Assembly: GCF_050947875.1 (NCBI RefSeq)
Contig: NC_134569.1
Location: 40,953,777-41,017,776, forward strand
Source: Dermacentor variabilis
Taxonomy: Eukaryota; Arthropoda; Arachnida; Ixodida; Ixodidae
Direction: 5' to 3'
Length of the DNA: 64,000 nt
Positions 23,340 to 34,830 of this stretch are shown one piece after another (the stretch's first letter is position 1; each line of letters opens with the position of its first letter). Both the position numbers and the translations under genes were made by a program. The notes under the pieces were generated by a model. That model saw nothing but the letters and a program-made list of their open reading frames with translations. It had not been told where the DNA came from and did no database searches.

Positions 23340-24272
23340 TCACAGCCGCTTATCCAAGCCCGTCTCCTTCATAAACCGAAGTAGTCCCTTCGTAGCCTTC
23401 AGCTGCGATGTCTTCTGTCGGCGATATGTGAAAATGGTTGCAACTGACAATGGTGTACTGTCAAGGTGCACTAGAACGGACGCCATGGACTGTCTCTGAA
23501 CATTATATTCAGGACAGTCGCACAGAATGTGTTCCAGCGTCTCCTCGCAAAGACAGGCATTACAGAGAGCGTTGTCGGCCATTCCAATGCAAAACGAGTA
23601 AGATTTCGTGAAGGCCACCCCTAGCCATAAGCGATAAAGCAGGGTGGCCTCACTTCGGCGGAGTCCAGTTGGCATACAAAGATGCATCAAGGAGGGCAGG
23701 TCGTGTTGACGATTGCTCCGGTTGGTCTGGCTGCTTGGTGTGCACCATAGAGAGAGCGAGATCTCCTGTGCAAGCACTTGAAGTCTGCTGGCTGCGTCAG
23801 ACCGTGAAAGTGATATGGCCTCTTCCTGTGTGTCTTCAAGAGCTGTCCGAGCGTCTTTATCGGCGTCTTCATTTCCTATGACGCCGCAGTGACTTGGCAG
23901 CCACTGAAACGTCACGTGATGTCCTTTCTCATGTGATGTATGGAGTAGGCATCTAATATCGAGCACGAGCTGTTCGAATGGCCCGCGACGCAGATCTGAT
24001 AGCACAGATTGTAGGGCTGCCTTTGAGTGACTGAAAATTGACCATTCTCGAGGTGGTTCCCGATTGACGAAACAAAGTGCAGCGCGAAGAGCAGCTAGTT
24101 CCGCAGATGTAGATGTCGTTGGGTGGTCAGTCCTAAAGCTGATGGTAATGCCTCTTGCTGGGACGACCACAGCACCGGACGAACACTTGATGTTTGTGGA
24201 ACCATCAGTATAAATATGTGCACTGTCCGCGTACCTCTCGTGCAGAAGAAGCAGAGACAGTTGTTTCAGCAC
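23340..24272 (-). CDS. LINE ORF2 C-terminus: open RNase H and zinc-knuckle frame
   Basis: An uninterrupted 310-codon frame, the C-terminal third of a non-LTR retrotransposon ORF2. RNase HI residues: Asp23 (HIYTDGS), Glu58 (SAELAALRAAL), His82 where a catalytic Asp is expected (IFSHSKAALQS), and Asp138 (GNEDADKDAR). QWLPSHCGVIGN precedes the last. The C-terminus carries CNACLCEETLEHILCDCPEY and ends ETGLDKRL. The Asp-to-His change would probably abolish RNase H activity. The first ATG is internal to the ancestral ORF2. The RT part upstream is broken, so this is a degraded copy, same family as 14.6-18.9 kb. Confidence 0.75.
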   Translation of the reverse strand: MLKQLSLLLLHERYADSAHIYTDGSTNIKCSSGAVVVPARGITISFRTDHPTTSTSAELAALRAALCFVNREPPREWSIFSHSKAALQSVLSDLRRGPFEQLVLDIRCLLHTSHEKGHHVTFQWLPSHCGVIGNEDADKDARTALEDTQEEAISLSRSDAASRLQVLAQEISLSLWCTPSSQTNRSNRQHDLPSLMHLCMPTGLRRSEATLLYRLWLGVAFTKSYSFCIGMADNALCNACLCEETLEHILCDCPEYNVQRQSMASVLVHLDSTPLSVATIFTYRRQKTSQLKATKGLLRFMKETGLDKRL

Positions 24273-24965
24273 AGGCGACGACAGCGCAGACTTTTTCCCG
24301 ATTCCTGGTACGCTGGGATGGACTGTGGGGCTGACAAGGCACCAAGGGGGTATCGATGGTTTAGATGCAGCGGTGAAGCCCGAGGGAAGTTTGTCGTTGT
24401 ACTTGACGATAACTTTAGAGAATGATGCTCGGTGCCTGTCTGAAGGTAGTGTTGCAAGGTGGTGTTAGGGGGCACGTGCAAAATGTCTGATATGCGTTCT
24501 CAGGGCTTCCACCGTGATGTGAATTTGCATTGGATGGTCCCGAGCAATCGCAATAGTTGCCTCAGATGACGTGCATCTGGGCAAACCAAGACAAACGCTG
24601 AGTGCTTGAGCTTGTGCTGCCTGCAGAACACGAATATTTGTGTTGCAGGTGTTGTTCAGTACAGGTAGACTATATCTTAAAAAACCAAGAAAGAGAGCTC
24701 TGTAGAGTCTCAGCATTGCGTCTACTGACATCCCCCACGTCTTTCCTGTCAAGTATTTAAACAACTGGGAGGTTGCTGTCAGGCGCCGTTTCATGTAGGC
24801 CACGTGCGGGCTGCAACAGAGGTCTTAGTCGATAATTACGCCAAGAAATATGTGGGTTCTGACATACGAAATGGTCCGCCCATTGATTGAGATAACATAA
24901 GGCGTCATTGGTTTGCGAGTAAATGCCACTAGGGCGCATTTTTCTGGTGATATGCTGAGAACTTG
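24273..24965 (-). pseudogene. LINE ORF2 RT thumb fragment, 5'-truncated
   Basis: Continues upstream of the RNase H frame on the minus strand. One frame (24465-24803) reads RRLTATSQLFKYLTGKTWGM and LYRALFLGFLRYSLPVLNN. Others show KCALVAFTRKPMT near 24935 and a stop-containing join. These align in order with the plus-strand copy at 17190-17615. The RT catalytic boxes and endonuclease are absent, and the element begins at about 24965, a normal 5' truncation. Confidence 0.75.
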
Positions 24966-25050
24966 TTCACAGAAGTAGCAACTGACTATAGAAATATACA
25001 CTACAGCTATACCCCTCTGCTTTTGTTTTCATTAAATGTTTATCTCCATC

Positions 25051-25120
<70 letters not shown>

Positions 25121-25221
25121 CGTCCGTCCGTCTGTCTGTCCGTCCGTCCGTCCGTCCGTCTGTCCGTCCGTCCGTCCGTCCGTCCGTCCGTCCGTCCGTC
25201 CGTCCGTCCGTCCGTCCGTCC

Positions 25222-25289
<68 letters not shown>
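25051..25289. repeat. Compound microsatellite TCTG-TCCG-TCTG
   Basis: TCTG units flank a central TCCG block (about 25114-25222, itself interrupted by two TCTG islands). Long open frames on both strands (SVCL, TDRQ, TDGR) are artefacts. Confidence 0.97.
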
Positions 25290-25292
<3 letters not shown>

Positions 25293-25305
25293 ACACAAAC
25301 ACTCG

Positions 25306-25403
<98 letters not shown>
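25306..25403. repeat. (CTAT)n microsatellite
   Basis: About 24 tandem CTAT units, separated from the TCTG array by 16 bp. Confidence 0.97.
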
Positions 25404-25504
25404 CTTGCCCAAACATCCTTTCTTAGATGTAGCTGCAAAACATAGGCGGGGTTGATTGGACTCCCTGGCTTTTTCCTTCATCGCTCGTTCTCCTTTAATG
25501 ACAT

Positions 25505-25640
25505 TTCCGGCCGCGGCTTTAGGTGCACGTTAAAGAACCGCGGGGGGCCCAATTAATCCAGAGCCTACCACTACGACCTTTCTCAAAGCCACAGCGTTGC
25601 TTTGGAATGTTAGACCCCATGACTCAAATAAAGTATATTA
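25505..25640 (+). repeat. SINE body fragment, plus orientation
   Basis: TTTAGGTGCACGTTAAAGAACC and the following block, with CCCCATGACTCAAATAAAGT, resemble the 3' body of the SINE at 62022-62268 (GGTCCACGTTAAACAACCTC, CATAATC). The tRNA-like head is missing. Confidence 0.5.
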
Positions 25641-25650
25641 CCGTCATGCT

Positions 25651-26379
25651 TAAGAGGAAGCTTTAGCTTGGGCCCAACTCCTACGCGGCCTATTCAAGTA
25701 CATGTAAAACGCAAAAACGTTTTTCTAAGATAAACCCGGGACCGATTTTAATGAAATTTGTTGCATTTGAGAGAGAAAGTTAAATTCTAGTGACTGTCGG
25801 AAGCGGGATTTCTATTTCGGGCCAGAATTTTGTTAAAAAGATATTCAAATATTCGACCGTTTGAAAAAAATAGAAGCACGAAGTTTACAAATTCATAGCT
25901 CTGCATCAAAAGCAGATATCGCGGTTCTGTAAATGGCATCCATTAGATCATTCAAAGCGGACAAATTCGGTATGTCATTTTACATCTTACGTAAATTTGT
26001 TACGTTGGTTACAAGGGTCCTGTAAAAGATGTATTTCCACATTACAAATTTTTTTGACACTCATGTGTAACATATAAATTTTGTCCGCTGTACATGTACT
26101 ATTGGATGCAATTCACGGATTTTTATTATCCTTTTTCGTTATTGAGTTACAGAGTGGTAAACTTGATAGTAGTGTTTTATGAAAGTTTTCAATTTTTGCC
26201 GATTTTCAATAAACATTTACGACCTAACTCAACAATTCGAAACCTGCAGTCACTAGATTTTAAGTTTTCTTTTAAATGCAACAAACCCCGTCACATTTTG
26301 TGCTGTGGTTGCCGAGAAAAACGAGTTCTCTTTTCACATGTATTTAGATAGGAGCACTCAAGCTGAAGCTTCCTCCTAA
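25651..26379. mobile_element. Candidate 729-bp non-autonomous DNA transposon (MITE-like)
   Basis: Bounded by imperfect inverted repeats: TAAGAGGAAGCTTTAGCTTG at 25651-25670 and CAAGCTGAAGCTTCCTCCTAA at 26359-26379. They match at about 18 of 20 positions when one is reversed. The interior is AT-rich and non-coding. TTA/TAA at the outer edges could be a target duplication. Superfamily unknown. Confidence 0.55.
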
Positions 26380-27234
26380 TCTCAATGTAACTAAGAAAAA
26401 AAAAGTAATTGATGGGTATCTGCGTCCCGAACTCGGCCATTGGGGACGGGTCCTAACGAGGACCCGTCTAGTGATTTTAAGCACGTGACGCTGCCTAACC
26501 TGTGTCAGAAGTTCAATGCACGAGTAAGGTTATTACGTCCGTTGCCCTTGATCGTCGCCTTACTTGTTGATTAGTCGAGTAAGGAAAGTGCACAAAATCC
26601 GAAATTGCGCCCCTAGATTACTCGAGTGCACGGTGGGTACGTTAACACACAGCCGCTGTCTGCCAAAGACAGAGAGAGAGAGAGACTATAGCCTTTTTAC
26701 TTGTGCTAGCCGTCTGCCTCAGAACTAAATCCGATCCATAGCTTCTTTCTGTCCTTGGTTTAGCATCAACAGTGGTACCTAGCCAATGACAAGTAAAAAT
26801 ATGTTACGTACTTATGATCAATGCCATAAAAATTGCTCATATAGATGTCATACACTTTACTGCACTGGCTTGCATACGAAAGACAACACCAATAGGGACA
26901 ATGACGAGCGACATGTAGGATATAGGACACCGTGCTTAATCATAAAGCAACACAATATGAGAAACAACACAGGATATAGGATAGCGTCGCCAGCGAACTC
27001 CTGAAGGCCTACACAGCAGCAGCTAAGAAGTTAATTTGCTTTGAGTACCACCGTGCTGGCCAAGAACTATGACATTACACTGCACAATGATCGATTGGGC
27101 GCATGCGTATTGTACCACCTGACGCCCCGCTGCATGCGTATAGAATGCGCAATAACAATGTTTTGAGCTGCGCCAATTGTCTTCAAACTTTTCTCTGTAA
27201 TTGTGTATCAACGGGCGGAATTACATTCCTCCTC
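26380..27234. other. No gene; small hairpin at 26445-26468
   Basis: Only chance frames. A perfect 10-bp stem with 4-base loop occurs at 26445-26468 (GACGGGTCCT, AACG, AGGACCCGTC). A short GA run lies near 26668. Confidence 0.45.
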
Positions 27235-27362
27235 TTCTTATGTGTTCTCAAGCGGCAGCGAAATGCAGCCTCCAGTATTCAGAATCGAACCCGCAACCTG
27301 TTTCTCAAGCAGGAGCGTGTCATAGCCACTGAGCCCGCGCGGCGAGCTTATAGGCCTGAGCA
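27235..27362 (-). repeat. tRNA-like SINE fragment, minus orientation
   Basis: On the minus strand an A-box-like GGCTCAGTGGCT (27335-27324) precedes a B-box-like GGGTTCGATTCT (27292-27281) at tRNA spacing. Flanking acceptor pairing is absent, so it is a SINE or tRNA pseudogene rather than a tRNA gene. Confidence 0.6.
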
Positions 27363-28111
27363 GCGGTTACGCCGTGCGCTTTCTCGTCCAGCCCACGCTT
27401 CGGCAGAGGCTTAAATCTCCATCGGCGGATCGTCGAGTCAACGAACGCCTTCGTTCCTCCGCCATCTACTTTAAGGCTCTACCGCCTCCACGCGTGCAAC
27501 TCGTCTTTGCTGCTCGGATCTCTGCAATCTGCGCTACGGCCGCATCGAACTACGGTTTGTCTAATGCGCGTTTCTTCTGTTTGCTCACATTGCTGGCTGG
27601 GATAGAACGCCGTTACATTGCGCAACCGGCGCAGTGTGGTGGCCTTTAATGCGAATCTTCGAGAAAAATACAAGCGGCCTCGCGTTTCCGAGACGCGCGA
27701 AAAAGAAAAAAGAAATCCTTTCCTTTGTGCCCACACAGGACGAACGCCTGTCCCAGTAGCGCTGCACATTATCCGCTCAGTCGTTCGTCTTTCCATCTAC
27801 GGTCTCGACCTGCGGCACGGGCCGTTAAACTTCGCAATGTGCGCGCGTGTCGCTACTTTACTTTAGAAAGAAAAGTGCCGATGTCCTCGCATCCCCCTCT
27901 GCTTTCTGATTCGCCCATAGCGACAAGTTCCTCGAAGTCAACGTTTCGCGTTGAGCGTTTTATAAACAAATGAACGAATCATTGGAATCAGCCCTTGATA
28001 GCTATCCTATTACATGGAAATTAAGCACCGTTTCTTCTCTCCGATTCGGAGTCACCGCATGTCTGGCGCTCTTCAGCCATACTTCGCTCTTGCGCCAAGA
28101 AACTCCATACA

Positions 28112-28112
<1 letters not shown>
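27363..28112. other. GC-moderate stretch, no gene recognised
   Basis: Overlapping frames of 80-105 codons on both strands with basic, low-complexity predicted products. No domain or splice-bounded exon is convincing. Confidence 0.4.

Positions 28113-28163
<51 letters not shown>
28113..28163. repeat. (TA)n microsatellite, left half
   Basis: About 50 bp of TA repeats immediately before the LTR element. Its right-hand counterpart is at 30835-30874. Confidence 0.95.
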
Positions 28164-28166
<3 letters not shown>

Positions 28167-28227
28167 GACACGTTGACGAAGATGTCAGCTTGGTCGGAAG
28201 AAGACAACGCTCTGGACTTCGCGCGCT
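28164..28227 (+). repeat. Truncated 5' LTR of Ty3/gypsy-type element
   Basis: The first 64 bp, starting TGTGACACG, align with the first part of the 3' LTR at 30691. The shared block CTCTGGACTTCGCGCGCT marks where the left LTR stops and pol sequence begins. The rest of the LTR, primer site, gag and protease are missing. Confidence 0.8.
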
Positions 28228-29345
28228 CACCTACTCACTTCTCACCTACTGAGCGACAAATCATCCAACATGAAGTTGACAAGATGCTTTCTCGAGACAT
28301 CATCGAGCCTTCTTGCTGCCCGTGGGCATCCCCTATCGTACTAGTTAACAAGAAGGACAACAGTTGGCGATTTTGCGTGGATTATCGACAACTCGACAAG
28401 GTAACCAAGAGGGACGTCTATCCGCTACCACGCATTGACGGTGCCCTGGATTGCCTGAATGGAGCACAATATTTTTCGTCCATCGACCTTCGCTCCGGCT
28501 ACTGGCAAATTGCCGTCGACGACATGGACCGCGAGAAGACAGCATTTATTACTCCCGATGGCTTGTAACAGTTCAAAGTGATGCCTTTCGGTTTATGTAA
28601 TTCCCCGGCCACATTTGAACGAATGATGGACGCCCTCCTACATGGTTTCAAGTGGTCCATGTGCCTCTGTTACCTGGACGACATGATCGTTTTCTCTCCG
28701 AGTTTTGCGACACACCGCGAGCGCCTATCGACGATCCTATCTGTTTTCCGTCAGGCGGCGCTACAATTAAATTCGTCCAAGTGCCACTTCGGTCGTCGGG
28801 AAATCTCTGTGCTCGGGCATCTCGTCGATTCTTCTGGTGTACGCCCTGATCCCGATAATATACGGGCAGTGAAATACTTTCCCGTGCCAACATGTACGAA
28901 GGCTGTTCGCAGCTTCTTGGGCCTTTCCTCCTACTTCCGTCGGTTTGTCCGAAATTTTGCGAACGTTGCGCGCCCTCTCACTCAGCTCCTCAAGAAAGAC
29001 GCCGCATTCATTTGGGGCCCTGAGCAAGCTGGTGCTTTCACCGAGCTGATTGGACTGCTCACGTCCCCGCCCATTCTCACTCACTTTGACGCGTCAGCTC
29101 CAACACAAGTCCGTACCGATGCCAGTGGCCACGGTATTGGCGCTATCTTGGCACAGAAACAAGGGCGAGAACGTGTTATTGCCTATGCCAGCCGCCTTCT
29201 TTCCTCTGCTGAGCGCAATTATTCCATCACCGAACGCGAGTGTCTGGCTCTCGTCTGGGCAGTGGGTAAATTCCGCCCTTATTTGTACGGCCGCCAATTC
29301 GAAGTCATCACTGATCACCACGCTCTGTTGGCTTTCGTCCCTCAA
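28228..29345 (+). pseudogene. Ty3/gypsy-type pol: reverse transcriptase and RNase H
   Basis: RT blocks in order: SPIVLVNKKDNSWRFCVDYR, a YFSSIDLRSGYWQI motif A with its Asp, a premature TAA at 28566-28568, [18 protein letters not shown], and the CYLDDMIVF catalytic box (YLDD at 28671-28682). The connection domain and RNase H follow ([35 protein letters not shown]). The frame shifts near 29325. It copies element RNA into DNA and degrades the template in intact relatives. The single stop and later frameshifts disable this copy. N-terminal RT residues are fused to LTR sequence by the 5' deletion. Confidence 0.85.
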
Positions 29346-30690
29346 AGATCCTTCAGGGTGCCTTCGCCGCTGGGCTCTGCGCCTTCAAGAATACAACTAT
29401 TCAGTTGTATACAAGACCGGCCGGTTACATCAAGATGCGGACTGCTTGTCGCGCCATCCTGTCGACATTCCTGAAGTTTCTGCGGCTGGCACACCTGTCA
29501 CCGTTCTCTCTCTGGCTCCATTTCGCGATATTGGAGGCGAACAACGTCGGGACGCCTCCTTACAAGACCTTATTCAACGGCTCACTTCAACGACGCCCGA
29601 TCCTTCTCTTCGCATGTTTGAACTCCAAGACGGTGTATTGTACCGCTCTAACATGCGCCCGGACGGCCCTGCCCAACTCTTTGTTGTGCCTGAGCATCTG
29701 CGTCAGACTGTGCTTGCCCAGCTTCATGATGTCCCGACTGCCGGTCACATTGGCGTGTCACGGACCTATGACCGCGTTCGTCGGCGCTTCTATTGGCCTG
29801 GTCTATACCGTGACGTCTGCCGTTACGTCGCTGCGTGTGACCTTTGTCAACGACGCAAAAAGCCGACCACACTCTCTGCTGGTCGCCTTCAACCACTTGA
29901 CGTACCATCAGAACCATTCTTCCGTGTAGGTGTTGATCTTGTAGGCCCTTTACGTACGTCTGATTCGGGAAACAAGTGTATTGCTGTAGCAACAGATTAC
30001 GCCACCCGATATGCAATAACACGGGCTCTTCCGATAAGCTGTGCAACTATGTGGCCGACTTCCTCCTAGAGAACGTCATCCTTCACCACGGCGCCCCTCG
30101 ACAGCTCCTCACTGACCGCGGCCGCTACTTTCTTTCTAAAGTTGTCGACGACATTCTGCACTCGTGCGCGACTAAACACAAACTTGCTACTGCTTACCAT
30201 CCACAAATGAACGGTCTAATTGAGCGCCTTAACCGCAGCCTTACTGACATGCTGTCCATGTATGTCTCCGCTGACCATCGTCCACCTTTCGTGACCACCT
30301 TTCGACACCATTCTGCCAGCTAGCCTGAATTCCACGTCCGAGTACGCTCGTGGAGCCATACTGAAAGCTCAAGAAGCACGCCATGTTGCCCGACGTCGAC
30401 TTGGGGAGTCGCAGGACAATCAGCGGCGCTTATATGACGCCCGCCATCGTGACGTCTATTACACACCGGGCACCCTGGTTCTCCTTTGGTCGCCGTCGTG
30501 ACGCGTTGGCCCCTCGGAAAAGTTGCTTTCACGCTTCTCTGGCCCTTACCGTGTCTTGTGTAAAGTAACTGACGTCACGTGCGAAATCGCCCCCCTTTAG
30601 CCAACCCTGGCTCAGCATCGCTCCGACGTAGTCCATGTCGCCCGTCTTAATTTGTATCACTCGCCCGCCTCCTTCCGCCGCCGGGGGTCA
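29346..30690 (+). pseudogene. Ty3/gypsy-type pol: integrase
   Basis: After RNase H the frame shows the integrase zinc domain (QLHDVPTAGHIG and CDLCQRR, an HHCC pattern, 29730-29860). The catalytic core follows: the first Asp in VGVDLVGPL (29930), the second in LLTDRGRYF (30110) and the Glu in NGLIERLNR (30210). The C-terminal part (RRLYDARHRDV, GTLVLLWSPS) has a TGA at 30499-30501. Frameshifts lie near 30048 and 30305. It would insert the DNA copy into the host genome if intact. No envelope-like frame follows. Confidence 0.85.
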
Positions 30691-30832
30691 TGTGACACGC
30701 TGACGAAGAAGCTGTTGTCAGCTTGGTCGAAGAGGACGCTCTGGACTTCGCGCGCTGTCTACCATCTTGTCAGCCGCTACGATTATTGTAAATATCCTGT
30801 AAATATACGTCTGCCTGTTTTTAACCCCGTAA

Positions 30833-30834
<2 letters not shown>
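30691..30834 (+). repeat. 3' LTR of Ty3/gypsy-type element (144 bp)
   Basis: Begins TGTGACACGCTGACG and ends CCCCGTAACA, the standard TG...CA termini. The left LTR matches its first 64 bp with a few differences. Unusually short for a gypsy LTR. Confidence 0.8.

Positions 30835-30874
<40 letters not shown>
30835..30874. repeat. (TA)n microsatellite, right half
   Basis: About 38 bp of TA immediately after the LTR. With 28113-28163 it indicates insertion into a TA array. Confidence 0.95.
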
Positions 30875-30877
<3 letters not shown>

Positions 30878-32290
30878 AATCCCATGTGCGGTCGCACGCA
30901 TGGGCGTGTGCGGGGGGGGGGGGGGAGAGGGCTAAACTGCTTTTCATAGAAATAAAGTACGTAGGGTTAGCCGCGCGAAGGGCTAACTGCTGATTTTCAA
31001 TTTCCTAACATTATTGTGTGCATATAAACAATTTAATTTGCTCACGCATACTAGTATAGCGTATAGACTGGTAACCACGGTAGCTGAGGAATCAGCTGTA
31101 AAACTTACGCACTCTTCGTTATAACATTTATAATATAATATCTCACATAGCAACATATTTATATTACATTCTTACATATTACTACATCATAAGCATTCAC
31201 AATGCACATCATCTTTTTCTCGCACTGTCGTCGGCTATGCTCGTGGCGCCAGAAGCCTCTAGTATGGCGTGCACAGCCTCGCCTCTCGCTCCGGCGCCAC
31301 GATGATCAAGTATCGTCAAAACTCACAATAGACTTCCAACTTCAAGAGGTCTGCAAAGAAGCCGCATTCGCGCGCACTTTGAGGCGCACATCTAACTAAA
31401 GCTTTTCAGCCGCTCTAAAGACAGACGCTGGCGGTTACAGGTTCTCTGACGGGCTGCGAGGCGTCTCGTACGTACCGCTCATTTCCGAACGCCATGTGCA
31501 TAACAGAGCCGGGTACTTAACCAACACTGACACGGACGCGATGAAGGGAAGGTCACTCTGTCGTGCATTCAGGGCAAGCGCGATAGTCGTAGTTACCAGG
31601 CACAGACGCGACCAACCACACGCATGCAGACACATTGTCCACATGCCCAAACGCACGCACACATATATAAATGCGCGCACACAAATAGACGCAAGAAATT
31701 CCGCTTCAACAAAAGGATCGACGAAGCATAGAAATGTGAAAACGAAGCTTCAGTGCTGGTCTATCGTCAATAAATAGTGCGCAGCCGTACGTATACGCCG
31801 ACATTACCACTAGAAGAAAACATATACTGCTAAGTAGAGACCAGAATCAATATTTTTTGCCACGCGAAAGAAGTTCTTTCGAAGCCGTTAAATGGCCCGT
31901 GCTGTTCTGCCGGGAACGATCGTCTCCGGCGCTCTCTCTCTCTTTTTTTTTTTTTTAAGGCCTTCTAACTTTTTTTTTTTAAATTTTTTTCTTTCTGGTC
32001 GTTACGTCTCTCGCCGAGAGTAGAATGCGCTTGATGGGGAGTTAGTGAAATCCCCTTTGATGTCGCGCACTCCCCACCGCGCCGTAGTCTATAAGCTACA
32101 GCTCGCCAGTGATTCAGAGCTTTCTACTTCCTGCGTTGCGCTTCGTTGTAATCTCTAGGATGAAAAGAAATCAGGGTTATTATTTACGCTTACAGTGGCC
32201 TCCCCTGTCTTGAGCCTGCTTTCTTTTTTTCCTTCATTTTTTTTTTCTTTTTTAAAAGCCACTCTAGCTTTCAAGATATCCACACAATAC
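30875..32290. other. No gene recognised
   Basis: Contains a G12 run near 30910, AT-rich sequence, and pyrimidine homopolymers near 31940-31990. Only chance frames. Confidence 0.45.
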
Positions 32291-32654
32291 ATGTACTTCC
32301 GAGTTTCGCGTGCCAGGCTGTGAAGGGCGCAAAACTTTTCGCTGCATTCCGCTCGACAAAACTCTTGAGCTCCTAAATGATCTAAACTCGAGAAAATGGC
32401 AAGCGATAGCGCGCGCGCCTTTTCATTCTTGCTTGTTCGTCGAAGCCGCAACGCCCGGGTCAGCGAAGCCTTTCGCCATTTCGCCTGGAGAGTTGTTCCG
32501 ATTTCTGAACCCGCAGAGCCGCTGCAAGGGGCAACTTCCGAGCGAACCGAAGCCAACTGAGAGGTGTAGTCGAAGTGCAAAGACACCTGTACTTCTTCCG
32601 CACTCTTCAAAGGCGCCGACGCCGTCGGCATTTCGTGCCAATCTGCCTCACTAG
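32291..32654 (+). other. Weak THAP-like ORF, unproven
   Basis: A 115-codon frame (ATG 32310) begins, with upstream sense codons, as FRVPGCEGRKTFRCIPLDKT followed by RKWQAIARAP. The spacing VPGC-x6-F-x2-IPLD-...-W loosely resembles the start of a THAP zinc-finger domain (C-x-VPGC, FP, W). The second Cys-x-x-His half and the AVPTIF box cannot be seen. It could be a decayed transposase, a chance match, or part of an exon. Third-position bias is weak. Confidence 0.2.
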
Positions 32655-33323
32655 GAGTCATTTTACATCGCTTCGACTTTAAGCTCCGGCCACAGTCTCA
32701 GGTATGATCTCGCGCTCCGCGTCGCACGTCATCGTTAGAACATCTGTAGCGCAAGCGTTCAAGGCCTATGAGAAGGAGGTGGCGCACATCACTCCTTGCC
32801 ATCTCGCCATTTCTTCATTTCATCTTGCACTCAGAATTATGTAAAAATGCGTCAACGAATAAGTGAGCATCTGTGGGGAAAAAAATAAGTTTTAGCATAT
32901 CTATACCAACTGCCATCAGGAATACATCAAGAACATCGTCAGTGGAGTCCGCACCCTTAAAGTCACGCAAGAATTTCCAGAGGGAATCTTTGCCTGGTGC
33001 TGGAATGTTCACAAAGATCACTGAAGTATGAAGAAATTTGCACTAAGATCATCGCACACTTTGAGCATATCTCTCTGGCGACTGCAGAGGCGCCCCCGCG
33101 CGCTATATCACCTTCACCGCAAATTTTCATGAAATTACTGGCTTTAGGACCTTATCACACGTTATTTGTGGTTCTCACCGGCCTCCTGCATAAGGTTAAC
33201 TCTATTCTTGCAGAGTTTCAGTATCATACGTTTTCTCGTATGCCACCAGTGGTCGTTCAAAGAAGAGACGCGGTTTACCCCGAGGACGAAGGACGTGAAC
33301 GAGCGCTTAGCCTCTGACGCTAC
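32655..33323. other. No gene recognised
   Basis: Short frames only, AT/GC mixed. Confidence 0.4.
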
Positions 33324-33985
<662 letters not shown>

Positions 33986-34055
33986 TCCCGTATTAACGCG
34001 GTAGCGTTAAGGGCCCCGTGTTGCAGAAAATCCGTCGTCGGCGTCCAGCGTAGTA
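33986..34055 (-). repeat. Ruka-like SINE 3' body, minus orientation
   Basis: TTAACGCGGTAGCGTTAAGG and GCCCCGTGTTGCAGAAAATC with GTCGTCGGCGTCC are the reverse complement of the 3' body of the SINE at 656-862. The head is absent. Confidence 0.65.
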
Positions 34056-34619
34056 GTTACTTTCGGCAAACTGACTTTCGAACCACCCATACCCAGGCCC
34101 TACATGTGGCGCGAGGAAGTTATGGAACTAATTGATTTTCTCGAGCTAAGATACGTAGAAAAATTGTAAAGTACAACTTCCACATAAACAACAGACGTGA
34201 TAGCGTCGGATTGTAATATGAAAATAACGAGAAAACATAATGCTGTTACGCGAGAACTTAAACAAACCCTTTTCAAGCGTTTATACCATTCATAGACCGG
34301 CCACGGCGTCCGCCAATTGCGCGCGCCGGCGCGCAAATATCTTGGAGGCCACGGAACGCCCGGTTCCTTGCAACACCTCCAGATGGCTCCCAGCTCCTCC
34401 GCATCATCGCGGCCCACGCAAGAGGCCGCGTTCCTACCAGAAAGCCCACCTTCGTTCATAGCGTTCGCCGCCATCGTTTCCCGGATTACGGTTACGTACG
34501 CTGCTATTGCCAGAAAGTGCGTGAAGTAGCCAGGGATCTTTGGATGCTCTCGCATTCCACTCTTAAAGGCGAAGATTAAGCTTCCTTCAAATTTTTGTCC
34601 TTTGACTGCTTATGTCATT
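34056..34619. other. GC-rich segment, possible unclassified repeat
   Basis: The minus strand has a 151-codon frame (34100-34555) whose middle is rich in Trp/Arg (CCKEPGVPWPPRYLRAG). I suspect a dispersed tick repeat, because the frame has no domain and sits directly against SINE sequence, but I cannot prove it. Confidence 0.35.
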
Positions 34620-34830
34620 GCTGCGAGAGAGAGAAAGCAAGCAAGGACAGGAAAGGCAGGGAGGTCAGCCAGAAGAGTACCCGGTTTGCTACCCTAAACT
34701 AGGGGGGGAGTGCAATAGAAAGAGGGAAAAATGGAGAGAGTAAGCACTGAGTGCGTGTTGGAGGGACACTAATTATACACAGGGACACTATAAACGAACG
34801 GTCTCTTAAGCAGGTGCTGCGAGATTTCGT
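34620..34830 (-). repeat. LINE 3' tail, minus orientation, solo
   Basis: GGAAAGGCAGGGAGGTCAGCC and CCCGGTTTGCTACCCTAAAC followed by GGGGGGAG and a GA-rich block match the tails at 23145-23339 and (inverted) 18790-18985. No ORF2 sequence is attached, so it is a very short 5'-truncated copy. Confidence 0.65.

Noticed and set aside
34100..34555. 151-codon minus-strand ORF
   Set aside because: Adjacent to a SINE and without a domain; GC-rich repeat translation is more likely than a gene.
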